From positions 1 through 21,072 of the forward strand of contig JNEM01007108.1 of assembly GCA_000697335.1 (NCBI GenBank): a stretch of DNA of 21,072 bases, read 5' to 3'. Shown piece after piece: positions 20,285 to 21,072 of the stretch. Numbering within the stretch: position 1 is the first letter of the stretch; every line of letters begins with the position of its first letter. The translations under genes and the position numbers were made by a program. Origin of the DNA: Conidiobolus incongruus B7586. Taxonomy: Eukaryota > Entomophthoromycota > Entomophthoromycetes > Entomophthorales > Conidiobolaceae. The notes below the pieces were generated by a model. That model was not told the origin of the DNA. It made no database searches and was given only the letters and a program-made list of their open reading frames with translations.

Positions 20285-21072
20285 AGCTCAAGGATATTAA
20301 CTTGAGCAAAACATCTATTATATTAAATTCAATCATATTTAAGTTTATATCTTGTCTAATATTATAATTATAAGATAAGTTATATTATCCAAGTGCTGGA
20401 AACTAAGATAACTATATCAAGTTAGAGTATTGGTAAATTATAGGATTAGGGTATAGTTATAAAGTTTTATTAGAAATTCTTGATTAAGATTTAAAGTTAG
20501 TTTCCTTCAGATAAATAGATAGCTGGATAAATAGATAAGTGAATAGATAAATAATTCCTTAATATATTTCCTTTTTTTCCATACTAAGATAAGAACGGGT
20601 CAATATAAAGGAAAATAGGATAAGAGGTAAATTATAGGTTCATTAATATAAAAAATAAATATATATATGAGTTAATTTGATATATATATGATATAGGTTT
20701 TTTAATCAAAATTTCAAAATATAAGATTAAAATATGATAATCCTTAAAAAACTAGAAAATAATATCAATAACAATAGTTATTTCTAATGTTTATATCTTT
20801 ATATAATTTTATTATGGATTATAATTTTTATTATTTTAAAAAATTATTTAAGCTTAATTTAACCTAAAATATATGATTTATATATATTAACCTATAAAAA
20901 TAAGTTATAAAATTAAAAATATTTATATTTTTATGATTTACTTAATTAATTTCATTTAAATAGATTTATATTGAAATTATTTAATTAATATATATATTTT
21001 TATAACATAATATATGAAGTTAAATTTAATTAATTATTAACTAATATATTAAAATTAAAAATATATTTAAAA
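20285..21072. other. Low-complexity AT-rich end of window
   Basis: Contains the GATA/AATA run listed next, then increasingly pure A+T from about 20650. No gene recognised. Some of 20285-20400 may be the missing front of the transposase relic but cannot be aligned by eye. Confidence 0.45.
20509..20554. repeat. Imperfect GATA/AATA tandem repeat
   Basis: Repeated words of the form ATAAATAGATA and GATAAGTGAATA over about 45 bp, an imperfect tetranucleotide array. Confidence 0.7.

Noticed and set aside
1-21072. Inverted AT-rich sequences at the two window ends as telomeres or element ends
   Set aside because: Similarity is low-complexity A/T only, with no tandem telomere repeat.

Overview
The window is eukaryotic nuclear-type DNA of extreme A+T content, by eye about four fifths A+T, and most of it has no recognisable gene. 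The genes that can be read carry short GT-AG introns (52-101 bp). They use the standard genetic code: one copy of the main gene ends in TAA and its two sisters end in TAG at the same point. The best-preserved transposon has decayed almost only by C-to-T and G-to-A changes, with a fully preserved reading frame, which resembles fungal repeat-induced point mutation (RIP). A fungus with AT-rich compartments fits best. An AT-rich animal, microsporidian or other protist is not excluded.

The core is a four-member cluster of a very small heat-shock-factor (HSF)-type DNA-binding protein of 130-131 residues, consisting of the HSF domain plus a basic tail. Members sit at 5852-6396 (minus, HSF-A), 8383-8900 (plus, decayed), 13929-14482 (minus, HSF-B) and 18414-18967 (plus, HSF-C). 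Orientation alternates, giving two head-to-head pairs. HSF-B and HSF-C lie in the arms of a perfect 782-bp inverted repeat (13719-14500 and 18396-19177) around a 3895-bp spacer. The arms match base for base, introns and 3' flank included. The promoters just outside the arms are old, diverged relatives of one another, which points to gene conversion between the copies rather than a fresh duplication.

Left part: 1-2082 has nothing recognisable. A full-length mariner DNA transposon, dead, lies at 2085-3406 with inverted ends and TA target duplication. At 3775-4135 there is a GC-richer island: a 40-codon open frame followed by six perfect short hairpins in a row. A small candidate coding frame lies at 4562-4750 (minus).

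Middle and right: long AT-rich intergenic DNA with a few microsatellites separates the HSF copies. The C-terminal half of a second mariner-type transposase lies at 19808-20284 (minus). The end of the window is low-complexity AT DNA.

The HSF proteins presumably act as nuclear DNA-binding regulators, but no target or pathway can be read from this window. The perfect palindrome, the repeated head-to-head pairs and the conversion boundary at the start codon are the most unusual features.
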